DNA of 64,000 nucleotides from JALSRK01 sp964461995 (lineage in GTDB: Bacteria > Acidobacteriota > Terriglobia > Bryobacterales > Bryobacteraceae): the NCBI GenBank assembly GCA_964461995.1, contig CAYWXL010000020.1, forward strand, positions 4,868 to 68,867, read 5' to 3'. How positions within the stretch are numbered: position 1 is the stretch's first letter; every line of letters starts with the position of its first letter. Shown piece by piece: positions 1 through 8,623 of this stretch. The position numbers were made by a program, and so were the translations under genes. The notes under the pieces were generated by a model that saw nothing but the letters and a program-made list of their open reading frames with translations, did no database searches and had not been told where the DNA came from.

Positions 1-1627
1 TCGAGGCGCTTGCTTTGTACTCGATCTCGTTGCCGATCTCGCCGGCGATCTTCGCCGTCAGAATGATGCTGGAGAAGGCCGCGTTCGGCACCGCAAGGAC
101 GTCCGGGTCGTTCGCGTCGTTGATCACCTGCGACAACCCGATCACGATCTCTTCGATCTTGTCGTCCTCTTTCACCTTATAGGTGTAGCTGCGCTCGTCC
201 TCGCTGACTACGCCTTTCTTTATCGTCAGCGTCACCTCGTCGTCTTTGGCCGGCTCTCCGGAGAACGTCACTCGCCCGACAGCGAAAACCTCGAAACTCG
301 CCGCGTTGCGCAAGCCCGTGTAGGCTACCCGGTTCTCGGCCATAGTGAAGACGAGCACGCGCCGGTTGAACGGGTCCGCCGCGTAAAGATTCAGGCCGTC
401 CCAGGCCAGTGACGTCGGCGTCCGCACGGTGCCGGCCGCAGCGATGTCGTCCGGGAAAGCTCCATCGGAAGTGTTGTTGACGAACTCGGTGATCTGGCCG
501 ATGACGACGTCCGCCTTGGCCCCATTCTCAGTGGGAATCTCATTGAAGACGAGAATGCGGTCATTCCCGCCGTCGGCGATGAACAGCTTTTCCCCGTCCG
601 AGATCACGAACCGCGGAAACTCGAGGGTCGCCGCACAGCGCGGCGGGTAAGTAGGATTGCCATCTTGATCCTCGCCGGTGGGCTCGCACACCCCTTTGGA
701 GTTGTTCGAGAGGCGCGCTTCCATGTCCGGCTGCCCAATGACGACATCAGCCGGCTGGCCGTTCCGCGTGGGGATCGTGTTCCAAATCAGCACCCGGTTG
801 TGCCCCAGGTCCGCCACGTACAGCCGCTGGCCGTCGCTGCTCACCGAGACCGGAGTCAGCAGCGTTTTGGCGCTGGCCTTCGGGTTCTCTTGCGTCAGAT
901 CCGGTTGCACGAAGGTCGTGAAATCCGGGGCGCCGAGCACCAAGTCCGCCGGTTGCCCGTTTTGCGTCGGATTGCGCCACATAAGCACGCGGTTGTTTCC
1001 GGTGTCGGCCACCCACAGGTTGCCGTCCTGCCACCAAACGCCCTGCGGCCCCTTCAAGCTGTCCTGGCGGGGATTGAAACCGTTGGACTTGTTGCTCGTG
1101 AAGTCTTTCTGCCCGAGCACGATATCGGCGGGCTGACCGTTCACCGTGGGGATCGAGTTCCAGATCAACACCCGGTTGTTGTCGGTGTCCGCCACCGCTA
1201 GCCGGATGCCGTCGCTAGCCACGCCCAGCGGACGCCGCAGCGTGTCCGGACCGGGCGGCACGACCTCTTCGGCGCTCTCGAAGTCTTTCTGCCCCAGCAC
1301 CACGTCCGCTTCGCCCAGGCACACCGGGCAGCGGTCCCCCTGCGGAAGTTCATCCAGCGGTCCGGGGAACTTCTGGGAGATGTTCTTGTAGATCAGCACC
1401 CGGTGGTTCTGCGGAGTGGCGTTCAAGCGATTCGAGTCTGCTACGAAAAGCATGTCGTTGGCGTACGCCACACCGCCTACGCCGCCCAGCAAACGGGCCG
1501 AGACGCCGGGTGTCTGGCTCGTGAACGTCCGCTGGCCGATGACGAGCCGGGCGGCCTGGCCGGTCAGGAAATTGATCTCCGCTGCCAGCGTCCCGCCGAG
1601 CAGCAAGAACAAAGCGATGAACTTCAT
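1..1627 (-). CDS. Secreted NHL-type beta-propeller protein, 3' end outside window
   Basis: The reading frame is open from an ATG at 1627 down to base 1 without a stop, giving 542 residues with the C-terminus beyond the window. The N-terminus (MKFIALFLLLGGTLAAE) is a typical Sec signal peptide. The body repeats a unit of about 60-70 residues carrying motifs such as NRVLIWN, ADVVIGQ and LYVADLGHNR, as in NHL/six-bladed propellers. After the last blade the segment GLRNAASF starts a different C-terminal region, similar to the NAASF start of a domain common in Solibacter-like secreted proteins. The protein is probably exported and may bind ligands or other proteins; no catalytic residues are evident. 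The gene is oriented away from the hydrolase that follows. The specific function is unknown. Confidence 0.8.
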   Translation of the reverse strand, partial: MKFIALFLLLGGTLAAEINFLTGQAARLVIGQRTFTSQTPGVSARLLGGVGGVAYANDMLFVADSNRLNATPQNHRVLIYKNISQKFPGPLDELPQGDRCPVCLGEADVVLGQKDFESAEEVVPPGPDTLRRPLGVASDGIRLAVADTDNNRVLIWNSIPTVNGQPADIVLGQKDFTSNKSNGFNPRQDSLKGPQGVWWQDGNLWVADTGNNRVLMWRNPTQNGQPADLVLGAPDFTTFVQPDLTQENPKASAKTLLTPVSVSSDGQRLYVADLGHNRVLIWNTIPTRNGQPADVVIGQPDMEARLSNNSKGVCEPTGEDQDGNPTYPPRCAATLEFPRFVISDGEKLFIADGGNDRILVFNEIPTENGAKADVVIGQITEFVNNTSDGAFPDDIAAAGTVRTPTSLAWDGLNLYAADPFNRRVLVFTMAENRVAYTGLRNAASFEVFAVGRVTFSGEPAKDDEVTLTIKKGVVSEDERSYTYKVKEDDKIEEIVIGLSQVINDANDPDVLAVPNAAFSSIILTAKIAGEIGNEIEYKASAS

Positions 1628-1850
1628 GACAGGAAGAGGGTTAGCCCACTAAGACTTCACAGTATATCAACCGCTATGGACGCACTCGGACGCGGGCGGG
1701 TTCCTTCCCAAGTGTATCAAAACGATTCCGGCCCCGCCCGGCCAAACAGCCCGGCCACGGGAGCCGGGACCCGTGCGATACACTAAAGCACGCTCCAAGG
1801 CCGGCGCCCGCCCGGGGTCCGCCGGCCCGGAACGAGGAGGACGATCGACC

Positions 1851-2966
1851 ATGCAAACGCGCCGTGCCTGGATGGGAACCGCCTTCGGCCTAATGGCCGG
1901 CAAGGCGGCCGCTCGAACGCCGCCGCAGGAGACCGCCCGTGTGCCCACGGTCCACGAGCAGATCTGCCGCGAAGCCAACAACGCCCCTCTCCGCATGAAG
2001 TTCGCCGGCTCTACCGAGGCCGACTGCCGGCGGTGGCAACGGGCCTTCTCCGCCAAGCTGCGGGAACTTTTGGGACCCCACTCGCCGCCCCGAGAATGGA
2101 AGACCGTCACCGAGCGAGTGGTCGAACTGCCGGATCACCAGCGCCACGAACTCGTCCTCGAGGCGCCGGGCGTGCCCTCCTTGCCGGTCTACGTTCTTGT
2201 GCCCCACGGGCGCCGATCCGCTCCCCGGCCGGGCATCGTGGCCCTGCACGGTCACGGTCCCTATGGGTACGATCCGGTGGCGGGCATCGCCACCACCGAG
2301 GAGCGCCGCAAGAACATCGCCCGGTCCAATTATGACTACGGCCTGCAATTGGTTCGCCGCGGCTATGTCGTCGCCGCTCCCTGTTTCACTCCCTTCGGCC
2401 GCCGGCTCGATGACCGCGAGGCCTACGGTGGAGACGACCCTTGCGCGGTGACCTTTGTCCGGATGCAGCTCCTCGGTAAGGTCCTCATGGCGGAAAACCT
2501 CCGAGACGCCCTCTGGGCGCTTGAGTTGCTCGCCCGCCGGCACGACGTGGACGCGGACCGGCTGGGCTGCGTCGGCCTCTCTTACGGTGGCAGGATGACC
2601 ATGCTTACGGCGGCGCTGGAACCCCGCATCCGCGTCGCCGTGATCGCGGGAGCGCTGAATGTCATGCAAGAGCGGATCCTGCACCGCTACAGTTGTGGAG
2701 CCCAGGTGATCCCCGGCCTGCTCGAATACGGTGACGTGCCGGAAATCTCCGGGCTCATCGCTCCGCGGCCTTGCGTTTGGGTCGTCGGCCGCCGCGATCC
2801 ACTCATGGTCCGCGACTGGATCCCGCCGGCGTGGGAGCGGATCCGGCAGGCCTATCGCGCATTCGGCGCCGAAGACCAGCTCCAGATGGACGAGTTCGAC
2901 GGCGGCCACCGTTGGAACGGGCGCTTGGCATATCCGGCGTTGGAGAAGGTTCTGCGGCCCGCTTGA
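1851..2966 (+). CDS. Secreted alpha/beta hydrolase (acetyl-xylan esterase/dienelactone hydrolase-like)
   Basis: Start chosen at the ATG at 1851 because GAGGAGG lies about 9 nt upstream; an in-frame earlier start at 1773 lacks one. The protein has 371 residues. The N-terminus (MQTRRAWMGTAFGLMAG) has a twin-Arg and hydrophobic stretch compatible with Tat or Sec export. The nucleophile elbow GLSYGG places Ser244; Asp316 in GRRDP and His353 in DGGHRW complete a Ser-Asp-His triad, and GHGPYGYDP near residue 134 would form the oxyanion side. This arrangement fits the secreted esterase-like hydrolases abundant in Acidobacteria and Planctomycetes. The substrate cannot be read from sequence; a carbohydrate ester is a reasonable guess. 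It converges with the epimerase gene 28 bp downstream and is monocistronic. Confidence 0.85.
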   Translation: MQTRRAWMGTAFGLMAGKAAARTPPQETARVPTVHEQICREANNAPLRMKFAGSTEADCRRWQRAFSAKLRELLGPHSPPREWKTVTERVVELPDHQRHELVLEAPGVPSLPVYVLVPHGRRSAPRPGIVALHGHGPYGYDPVAGIATTEERRKNIARSNYDYGLQLVRRGYVVAAPCFTPFGRRLDDREAYGGDDPCAVTFVRMQLLGKVLMAENLRDALWALELLARRHDVDADRLGCVGLSYGGRMTMLTAALEPRIRVAVIAGALNVMQERILHRYSCGAQVIPGLLEYGDVPEISGLIAPRPCVWVVGRRDPLMVRDWIPPAWERIRQAYRAFGAEDQLQMDEFDGGHRWNGRLAYPALEKVLRPA

Positions 2967-2994
2967 CCTGTTTCGCTGGCTCACCAGCCACCGG

Positions 2995-3954
2995 CTATGC
3001 CTGGAGGCCCTGTCGCGCGGCGCACCACTCGGCCATGATCCGGATCCCCTCTTCGAGTTTCGTGGTCGGACGGTACCCCAGCGCCCTCTGCGCCTTCGAG
3101 ATGTCGGCGTAAGTGAGCGGCACGTCGCCGGGCTGGTCCGGCAGCCGCTCGATGCGCGCCTTCCTGCCCAAGCACTTCTCGATCGTCTCGATCAGCTCCG
3201 ACAACCGCACCGGGTGCGAATTCCCGAGATTGAACACCTCCCAGCCGCCGTCGTACGCCAACGCCCCCAGAATGCCCGCTACGGTGTCGGCCACGAAAGT
3301 GTAGTCGCGGCCGCTCGATCCGTCGCCGTACACGGGTATCGGTTCGTCGCGCAAGATCCGCTCGATAAACTTCCGGATGGCCAAATCGGGCCGTTGCCGC
3401 GGCCCGTAAACGGTGAACAACCGCAGGCAGGTGACGTCAAGTCCCCACAAGTGCGAATAGGTGTAGCAGATCTTCTCGCCGGCGATTTTCGTCGCCGCGT
3501 ACGGCGAGATCGGCCGTAGTTCGGAGCCTTCCTCCCGGAACGGCGCGCGCTTCTCGGCTCCGTAGACCGAGCTCGACGAGGCGAACACGAACTTCCGCAC
3601 GCCATGCTTCCGGCAGGCCTCCAGCAGCACCATCGTGCCGTGTATGTTTACCCGCTCGTAGAGCAGCGGATCCTTCAACGAGGGCCGCACGCCGGCCCGG
3701 GCCGCGAGGTGAATCACCGCATCCGGCCGGCCGCTCCGGAAAGCCCGGTCTACCGCGGCGGCGTCGCAAATGTCGCCTTCGACGACCTCCACGGCGCCCG
3801 CAACCCTCACTTCTTCCACGTTCCGCCGTTTCAACTCCGGCGGGTAATAGTCGTTGAAATCATCGAGGATCGTTACGGAGTCTCCGCGGCGCAGCAGCGC
3901 TTCCGCTACGTGCGAACCGATGAATCCGGCTCCACCAGTGACGAGAATCTTCAT
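2995..3954 (-). CDS. NAD-dependent epimerase, UDP-glucuronate 4-epimerase-like
   Basis: Extended SDR of 319 residues. The nucleotide-binding motif GGAGFIG is at 7-13, the conserved NDYY.P..K pattern of UDP-glucuronate epimerases is near 34-42, and the catalytic YAATK gives Tyr152 and Lys156 with Ser126-129 upstream. The family interconverts nucleotide sugars in the cytoplasm, most likely UDP-GlcA and UDP-GalA. A GGAGGCG ribosome site precedes the ATG. It follows the amidotransferase gene (27 bp gap) on the same strand, so it is probably the last gene of the exopolysaccharide operon 8451-2995. Assignment to the superfamily is firm; the exact sugar substrate is inferred. Confidence 0.88.
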   Translation of the reverse strand: MKILVTGGAGFIGSHVAEALLRRGDSVTILDDFNDYYPPELKRRNVEEVRVAGAVEVVEGDICDAAAVDRAFRSGRPDAVIHLAARAGVRPSLKDPLLYERVNIHGTMVLLEACRKHGVRKFVFASSSSVYGAEKRAPFREEGSELRPISPYAATKIAGEKICYTYSHLWGLDVTCLRLFTVYGPRQRPDLAIRKFIERILRDEPIPVYGDGSSGRDYTFVADTVAGILGALAYDGGWEVFNLGNSHPVRLSELIETIEKCLGRKARIERLPDQPGDVPLTYADISKAQRALGYRPTTKLEEGIRIMAEWCAARQGLQA

Positions 3955-3981
3955 GTCGTTGGTCGCCTCCGGCGCGGAACC

Positions 3982-5820
3982 TCAGTCCGCCCGGCAAACG
4001 TAGCGCCGGTGCCAGAGCGCGAATACGAGCAGGGCGTAGATCTCATTGCTGCGGTCCCGCGTCTCGTGCTGCCGCAGTATCTCTTCTACCATGCCGCGGC
4101 GAAAGTGGTCCTGAATGCCGCTGCCGTGGGAAAAGAGCACGTCGCGGGCATACGCGGCCAGACGGTCCCGGAACCAGCTCTCGAGCGGCACCGGAAAGCC
4201 CTTCTTCGGGCGGTGGATGATGCGGCGAGGCAGCCTGCCTTCCATTGATTTCTTCAGCAGGTATTTCGCCCGCGCTCCGCGAATCTTCAAACCTACCGGC
4301 AGGGAATAGACGAACTCTACAACCTTGTGGTCCAGGAACGGCACCCGTAGCTCCAGCGAGTTCGCCATGCTCATGCGGTCGGCTTTCACCAGCAGGTCGT
4401 CGGCCAGCCACGTGTTCATGTCCACGTAGGCCATCCGGTGCAACAGCGGCAGGCCGTCGGCTTCCCGGTACAGCCGGATTATCGGATCTTCGCCGGCCGG
4501 AAAATGTTCGTACGCGAGGAGCTCCGGGATCTCGTGTTCCGGAAAGGCCGTGCTGACGCCGCCGTAACGGCGCTCGATCGGCTTGCCCAACATCCGCCCG
4601 TATTTGCGGAGCTTGCCGTCCGCAAAGCGGTCGAACACCCGTCCGGCCGCCCCCGCCAGAGGGATGCGATTCAGCGCCTCGATCGTCATCATCGTGCGGT
4701 AGATCGGGTAGCCGCCGAAGATCTCGTCGCTGCCTTCACCGGAAAGGGCCACTGTCACCGTTCGGCGAGCCAACCGGGCGATGTGGAACAGGGGCAGCGC
4801 CGCCTCGTCGGCCACCGGCTCGTCCATCAGCGAGACGATGCGCGGCAGGTCTTCGGCGAACTCTCCGGGCGTCAGCACCACCTCGTGATGGTCGGCGCCG
4901 AAGCGCCGGCTCACCAGGCGCGCGTATGGCAGCTCGCTCTCCGGACTGTCGTAGCCAATCGAAAACGTTTTAATGTCGGCGACGCCGAGCTTCGCCATCC
5001 ACGCGACCACCGCGCTCGAATCGAGCCCCCCTGAAAGGAACGCCCCGAGCGGCACGTCCGCGATCAGGTGCTGGCGAAGCGTCTCGTCCATCAGGGCCTC
5101 GAACCGCTCCAGCGCCTCGCGCTCTGGGATGCGGCGGACTCCATCCAGCCGGAGGCGCCAGTAACGCCGCCGCTTCACTTCCCGGCCCCGCACCGTGAAG
5201 CACTCGCCGGGCAGCAGCTTCCGGACCCCTTTGAGCATCGTCCGCGGGCCGATTACGTAGCGGTGGCGTAGGTAGCCGGGCAGCGCCGCCGGCTCGATCT
5301 CCCTAGGGGCCCCGTCCAGCTCCACCAGACTCTTCAACTCCGAGGCGAAGGCGAAGAAATCCCGTCCGTGGAAATAGTAGAAAGGCTTGATGCCGAGCCG
5401 GTCCCGCGCACCGAACAGCAGCCGCCGGCGCGCGTCCCACACCACAAAGGCGAACATGCCCCGCAGCCGGCTCACACATTCTTCGCCGAACTCCTCCCAG
5501 GCGTGGACGATGGTTTCGGTGTCGGACCGGGTTGCAAAAACATGGCCGCGGGACCGCAAGTCGGCCCGCAACTCCTGGAAGTTGTAAATCTCGCCGTTGA
5601 AGACGACCCAGACGCTGCCGTCCTCGTTGCTCATCGGCTGATGCCCGCCGGCGAGGTCGATGATGCTCAGCCGATTGAAGCCCAACCCCACGGGGCCGTC
5701 GAGGTGGACGCCGTGGTCGTCAGGGCCCCGGTGCCGCGTCACCGCGCACATCCGTTCGATGGTCTCGCGCGAAGCGGGCTTTTCCAGGTCAAAGTTCAAG
5801 ATACCTGCGATGCCGCACAT
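3982..5820 (-). CDS. asnB: Asparagine synthase-like glutamine amidotransferase, polysaccharide-associated
   Basis: The 612-residue protein starts MCGIAG, so Cys2 is the N-terminal nucleophile of a class II glutaminase domain (RHRGPDD, NGEIYN and RSDTE follow). The synthetase half has the PP-loop SGGLDSS at 263-269. Enzymes with this architecture make asparagine from aspartate, but copies in capsule and exosortase-associated clusters are thought to amidate sugar acids or activate polymer precursors. The start is fixed by the need for Cys2. Only 4 bp separate it from the glycosyltransferase gene upstream, and the epimerase follows, so it is part of one operon. A second, divergent paralogue lies at 8624-10564. 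Confidence 0.9.
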   Translation of the reverse strand: MCGIAGILNFDLEKPASRETIERMCAVTRHRGPDDHGVHLDGPVGLGFNRLSIIDLAGGHQPMSNEDGSVWVVFNGEIYNFQELRADLRSRGHVFATRSDTETIVHAWEEFGEECVSRLRGMFAFVVWDARRRLLFGARDRLGIKPFYYFHGRDFFAFASELKSLVELDGAPREIEPAALPGYLRHRYVIGPRTMLKGVRKLLPGECFTVRGREVKRRRYWRLRLDGVRRIPEREALERFEALMDETLRQHLIADVPLGAFLSGGLDSSAVVAWMAKLGVADIKTFSIGYDSPESELPYARLVSRRFGADHHEVVLTPGEFAEDLPRIVSLMDEPVADEAALPLFHIARLARRTVTVALSGEGSDEIFGGYPIYRTMMTIEALNRIPLAGAAGRVFDRFADGKLRKYGRMLGKPIERRYGGVSTAFPEHEIPELLAYEHFPAGEDPIIRLYREADGLPLLHRMAYVDMNTWLADDLLVKADRMSMANSLELRVPFLDHKVVEFVYSLPVGLKIRGARAKYLLKKSMEGRLPRRIIHRPKKGFPVPLESWFRDRLAAYARDVLFSHGSGIQDHFRRGMVEEILRQHETRDRSNEIYALLVFALWHRRYVCRAD

Positions 5821-5824
5821 CCCC

Positions 5825-7108
5825 CTACCCCGCTTCCGGCCCTGTCCCGGCGCTCACTGCCGAGAGCACCTCGAACACTTCCCCGGCCACGTGATCCCAG
5901 GAGCGCGCGCGCCCGAAGCGCGAGATCGCCTCCCGGTCCCAACTCCGGCGCAGGGCCTCGCCGAGCGCCGCCTCAAGCTCGGGTTGCGAGCCGGGCGTTA
6001 CGACCAGGCCGTAGTCGCCGCTAGGGATCATGTCCGGCACCGCGCCGACCCCGGTTGCCACCACCGGCGTGCCGCAGGCCAACGCCTCGTGCACCACGTT
6101 CGGCCAGCCTTCGGCGCTGCTCGCCAGGCAAAGCACGTCCGCCGCGCTCATCGCCGTCGCGAGCTCCTCGTGGCTCAAGAAGCCCAGGAAACGGACCCGC
6201 CGCGCCATTCCCGTCTCTTCCACCGTCCGGCGGATCTCCTTTTCGAACCGCCCGTCGCGGTTCTCCTCGCCGGCGATCAGCAGCGTCGCCTCCAGTCCAT
6301 GCCGCGCCAAGGCGCCCAACGCCTTCACCACCCGATGATGGCCCTTGCGCGGGATGAGAGCGCCAGCGGACAAGATCACCTTCTCGTCCGCGTCCACCGA
6401 GAGCCGTTCACGCGCCGCCCGGCGTTCCCGAGGATAGAACATCGACGTGTCCACGCCGTTCGGCACTGTATGAACGCGGCCGGCCGGGGCTCCGAGCGAA
6501 ATCGCGAAGAGCCGCAGCTCCTCCGAAACGGTGATCAGAGCCGAAGCACGCGTCGCCGCCCACCGCATCAGCCGCCGCCGCAGCGGGTGCCGGGCGTTCG
6601 CCAGTTCGTTCCCCCGCAGCGTCACTACGCACGGACGTCCCACGGCCTGCGCCAGCCACACTGCCGCCACGCCATCCGGGTAAAGGAAATGAGAATCGAT
6701 CACGTCCACGCCCGGATGCCTGCAAAATCGCCGCACCAAACCGATCAGCCGCACGAATAAGCAGGCTACGTTCACCGGCGTGCCCCCGGGCGGATAGGCC
6801 CACTTCGGATGTAGCGCCTCGATCGGCCCGTCCTGCCGCCGGCGCGGAATCGAAAAGCTTTGCCACAGGCGCCCCTTCGGATTGCCCCAGTCGATGAGCG
6901 GCACCGGGGCGATCACCCGGACCGAAGCCAGCGCGGCAAGATGCTGCAGGCGCGCTCGCACGAACGGCGAATGGCCCGGCTCACACGGATTCGGATAAGA
7001 GCAGGTGATCGTCAGAACCCGGAGCCCGCCGCCCGGGCGCGCCTCCCAGTGGCCGTCGTCCCCGTGGGCGCCGGAAGCCGTACTGGGCTGATGACCGTCG
7101 GTCGTCAC
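5825..7108 (-). CDS. GT4-family glycosyltransferase
   Basis: The 427-residue GT-B glycosyltransferase begins its conserved part at LRVLTITCSYP (residue 29) and has an acceptor-domain segment ending in GNELANARHP. The nucleotide-sugar side carries NGVD and an EX7E-type motif AEGWPNVVHEALACGTP. It should transfer a sugar from a nucleotide donor to a lipid-linked acceptor on the cytoplasmic face. The start used is a GTG; no ribosome site is clear and the first 28 residues are low-complexity, so a somewhat later start is possible. It is placed directly before the amidotransferase gene (4 bp gap) and after another GT4 gene, within the exopolysaccharide operon. Confidence 0.87.
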   Translation of the reverse strand: MTTDGHQPSTASGAHGDDGHWEARPGGGLRVLTITCSYPNPCEPGHSPFVRARLQHLAALASVRVIAPVPLIDWGNPKGRLWQSFSIPRRRQDGPIEALHPKWAYPPGGTPVNVACLFVRLIGLVRRFCRHPGVDVIDSHFLYPDGVAAVWLAQAVGRPCVVTLRGNELANARHPLRRRLMRWAATRASALITVSEELRLFAISLGAPAGRVHTVPNGVDTSMFYPRERRAARERLSVDADEKVILSAGALIPRKGHHRVVKALGALARHGLEATLLIAGEENRDGRFEKEIRRTVEETGMARRVRFLGFLSHEELATAMSAADVLCLASSAEGWPNVVHEALACGTPVVATGVGAVPDMIPSGDYGLVVTPGSQPELEAALGEALRRSWDREAISRFGRARSWDHVAGEVFEVLSAVSAGTGPEAG

Positions 7109-7221
7109 TGTCGTCGGAACCGCCGGACCATAAGCTAAACACGGGAAGGGCCCGAATCGCTACGGCCGGCCATTTTCAAGGGTACCTTGTCACCTTGGGT
7201 TCTGGGTGTCGTCCCTGGACC

Positions 7222-8451
7222 TCATGGCCGCGCGTTCTCCCGCCGGCTGTTTTCCAGAACGCGATCGTACACAGCGGCGTACGCCCCGGCCATCTCCTCT
7301 AAGCTGAACCTTCCGGCGCGCACCCTCCCCGCGGCGCCATGGCGGCGCCGAAGCTCGCCGTCCCTTACGTAGCGCGCCAGAGTCGCCGCCAGGGCGCCGG
7401 GCTCGGACGACGCCGCCAAAAGCCCCGTCTCTTCGTGCCGCACGAGCTCCGCGTTCCCGCCGGTATCCACCGCCACCACGGGCAATCCGGTCGCCATCGC
7501 CTCGAGAATCGCGTTCGAGGTCCCTTCGGCATGGGAGGGCAGCACGAAGATGTCCATGCCCCGGAGCAACTCCGGCACTTCGGAGCGCCTCCCGGCGAGC
7601 CACACGCGGCCCTCGAGGCCGAGAGCGCTCACCAGACCGGCGCAGGCGTTAAACAGCGGCCCCTCTCCGATCAGCACGAGCCTCAGCCGCTCCCACTCTT
7701 GTTCGCAAACCCGGCGCAACAGCGAAAACGCCCGGACGAGCCCTTCCGGGTTCTTCACCGGCCGCAGGTTGCCTACCGTGCCGATGATTAGCGCCTCGGG
7801 CTCCTCAAATCCGGGTGGGTATCCGCTTCGTGACGGCTCCTTGGCTGGGTGGAAACGCTTCGTATCGACGCCGTTGTAGATGCGGGTGACGCGCTGGGCG
7901 CTCACGCCGAGATGCCGGCGGAGGCAGGTGGCGATGTCGTCGCTCACCGCAATGTAGTGGTCGATGATCCGGTCGGTTAATCGGCGGACCACGCGCCGGC
8001 GCCGCGGCTCCCGCGCCCAGTCGTCCAGGTCGCGGCCGTGCTCGCCGTGCACCCGCGCCGCCACGCCTGCCGCCACCCCGACCCACAGCGAGTCTAGGGC
8101 CGCGAACGTCCGGGTATGGAGGATCTGCGGCCGTAACTTCCGCAACAGAACCCAGAGCCGGCGGTAGTAGCCGGGATCGTGCCCGGGCCGCTTTTCCAGT
8201 GCGAACACGGGCACGCCGGGCTGCCGGATCTCGTCGCGGAAGTCGTCGAAGCCGGTGATGCAGAGCACCGCGTGGCGGTACCGGGAACCCGGCATCGAGT
8301 TGATCAGGTTGACCAGTCCGTTTTCCAGACCGCCCCGCGTCAGCCGGTAGATCAGGTGAGCGACGAGAGGCGGCCCGGCCGCCGCTGATTCCCTCTGGGG
8401 CTCCGTCGATTGCGGCATGGAATGGTTGCTTACCCGGGCCACGGCGGTCAC
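7222..8451 (-). CDS. GT4 sugar transferase, exosortase/PEP-CTERM system-associated type
   Basis: This 409-residue glycosyltransferase closely follows the pattern I know for the family named sugar transferase, PEP-CTERM/EpsH1 system associated (TIGR03088): HLIYRLTRGGLENGLVN near the N-terminus, ARVHGEHGRD in the middle, RIYNGVD, and EX7E motif HAEGTSNAILEAMATGLP. It is predicted to build an exopolysaccharide repeat unit on a lipid carrier. The start is uncertain: GTG at 8451 or ATG at 8418, neither with a good ribosome site. It is the promoter-proximal gene of the minus-strand exopolysaccharide operon, with a 113 bp gap to the next glycosyltransferase gene. Family assignment is from memory of the signature, not a search. 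Confidence 0.87.
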   Translation of the reverse strand: MTAVARVSNHSMPQSTEPQRESAAAGPPLVAHLIYRLTRGGLENGLVNLINSMPGSRYRHAVLCITGFDDFRDEIRQPGVPVFALEKRPGHDPGYYRRLWVLLRKLRPQILHTRTFAALDSLWVGVAAGVAARVHGEHGRDLDDWAREPRRRRVVRRLTDRIIDHYIAVSDDIATCLRRHLGVSAQRVTRIYNGVDTKRFHPAKEPSRSGYPPGFEEPEALIIGTVGNLRPVKNPEGLVRAFSLLRRVCEQEWERLRLVLIGEGPLFNACAGLVSALGLEGRVWLAGRRSEVPELLRGMDIFVLPSHAEGTSNAILEAMATGLPVVAVDTGGNAELVRHEETGLLAASSEPGALAATLARYVRDGELRRRHGAAGRVRAGRFSLEEMAGAYAAVYDRVLENSRRENARP

Positions 8452-8517
8452 CAGTCCCGCGCCGCCAGACGGCCCCGGCGCCGGATCTCGCCGGGAGGCG
8501 CCGTCGAGCTAACCCTC

Positions 8518-8533
8518 ATTACAACACAGTAAT
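8518..8533. promoter_or_regulatory. Inverted repeat between divergent exopolysaccharide genes
   Basis: ATTAC-N6-GTAAT forms a short dyad between the divergent glycosyltransferase (start 8451) and amidotransferase (start 8624) genes. Its size and A/T-rich arms, in otherwise G/C-rich DNA, fit an operator for a dimeric regulator. No regulator gene is nearby. Purely positional evidence. Confidence 0.3.
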
Positions 8534-8571
8534 ACGGCAAAATTCGGACTTCGCCGGCTCAGACCCGATGC

Positions 8572-8577
8572 TACACT
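8572..8577 (+). promoter_or_regulatory. Extended -10 element (TGC-TACACT)
   Basis: TACACT preceded by TGC forms an extended -10 element 46 bp before the start codon of the amidotransferase gene at 8624, leaving a leader of roughly 40 nt. No good -35 is seen. The same TGC-TA pattern recurs before other genes in the window. Confidence 0.45.
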
Positions 8578-8623
8578 GACAGCAACAGCCGGCCCGGCCC
8601 CGGTTGGGGGGTACTCTTCTTTT

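Noticed and set aside
1890..2984. Minus-strand frame opposite the alpha/beta hydrolase
   Set aside because: Antisense shadow; the plus strand contains a ribosome site and a complete catalytic triad.
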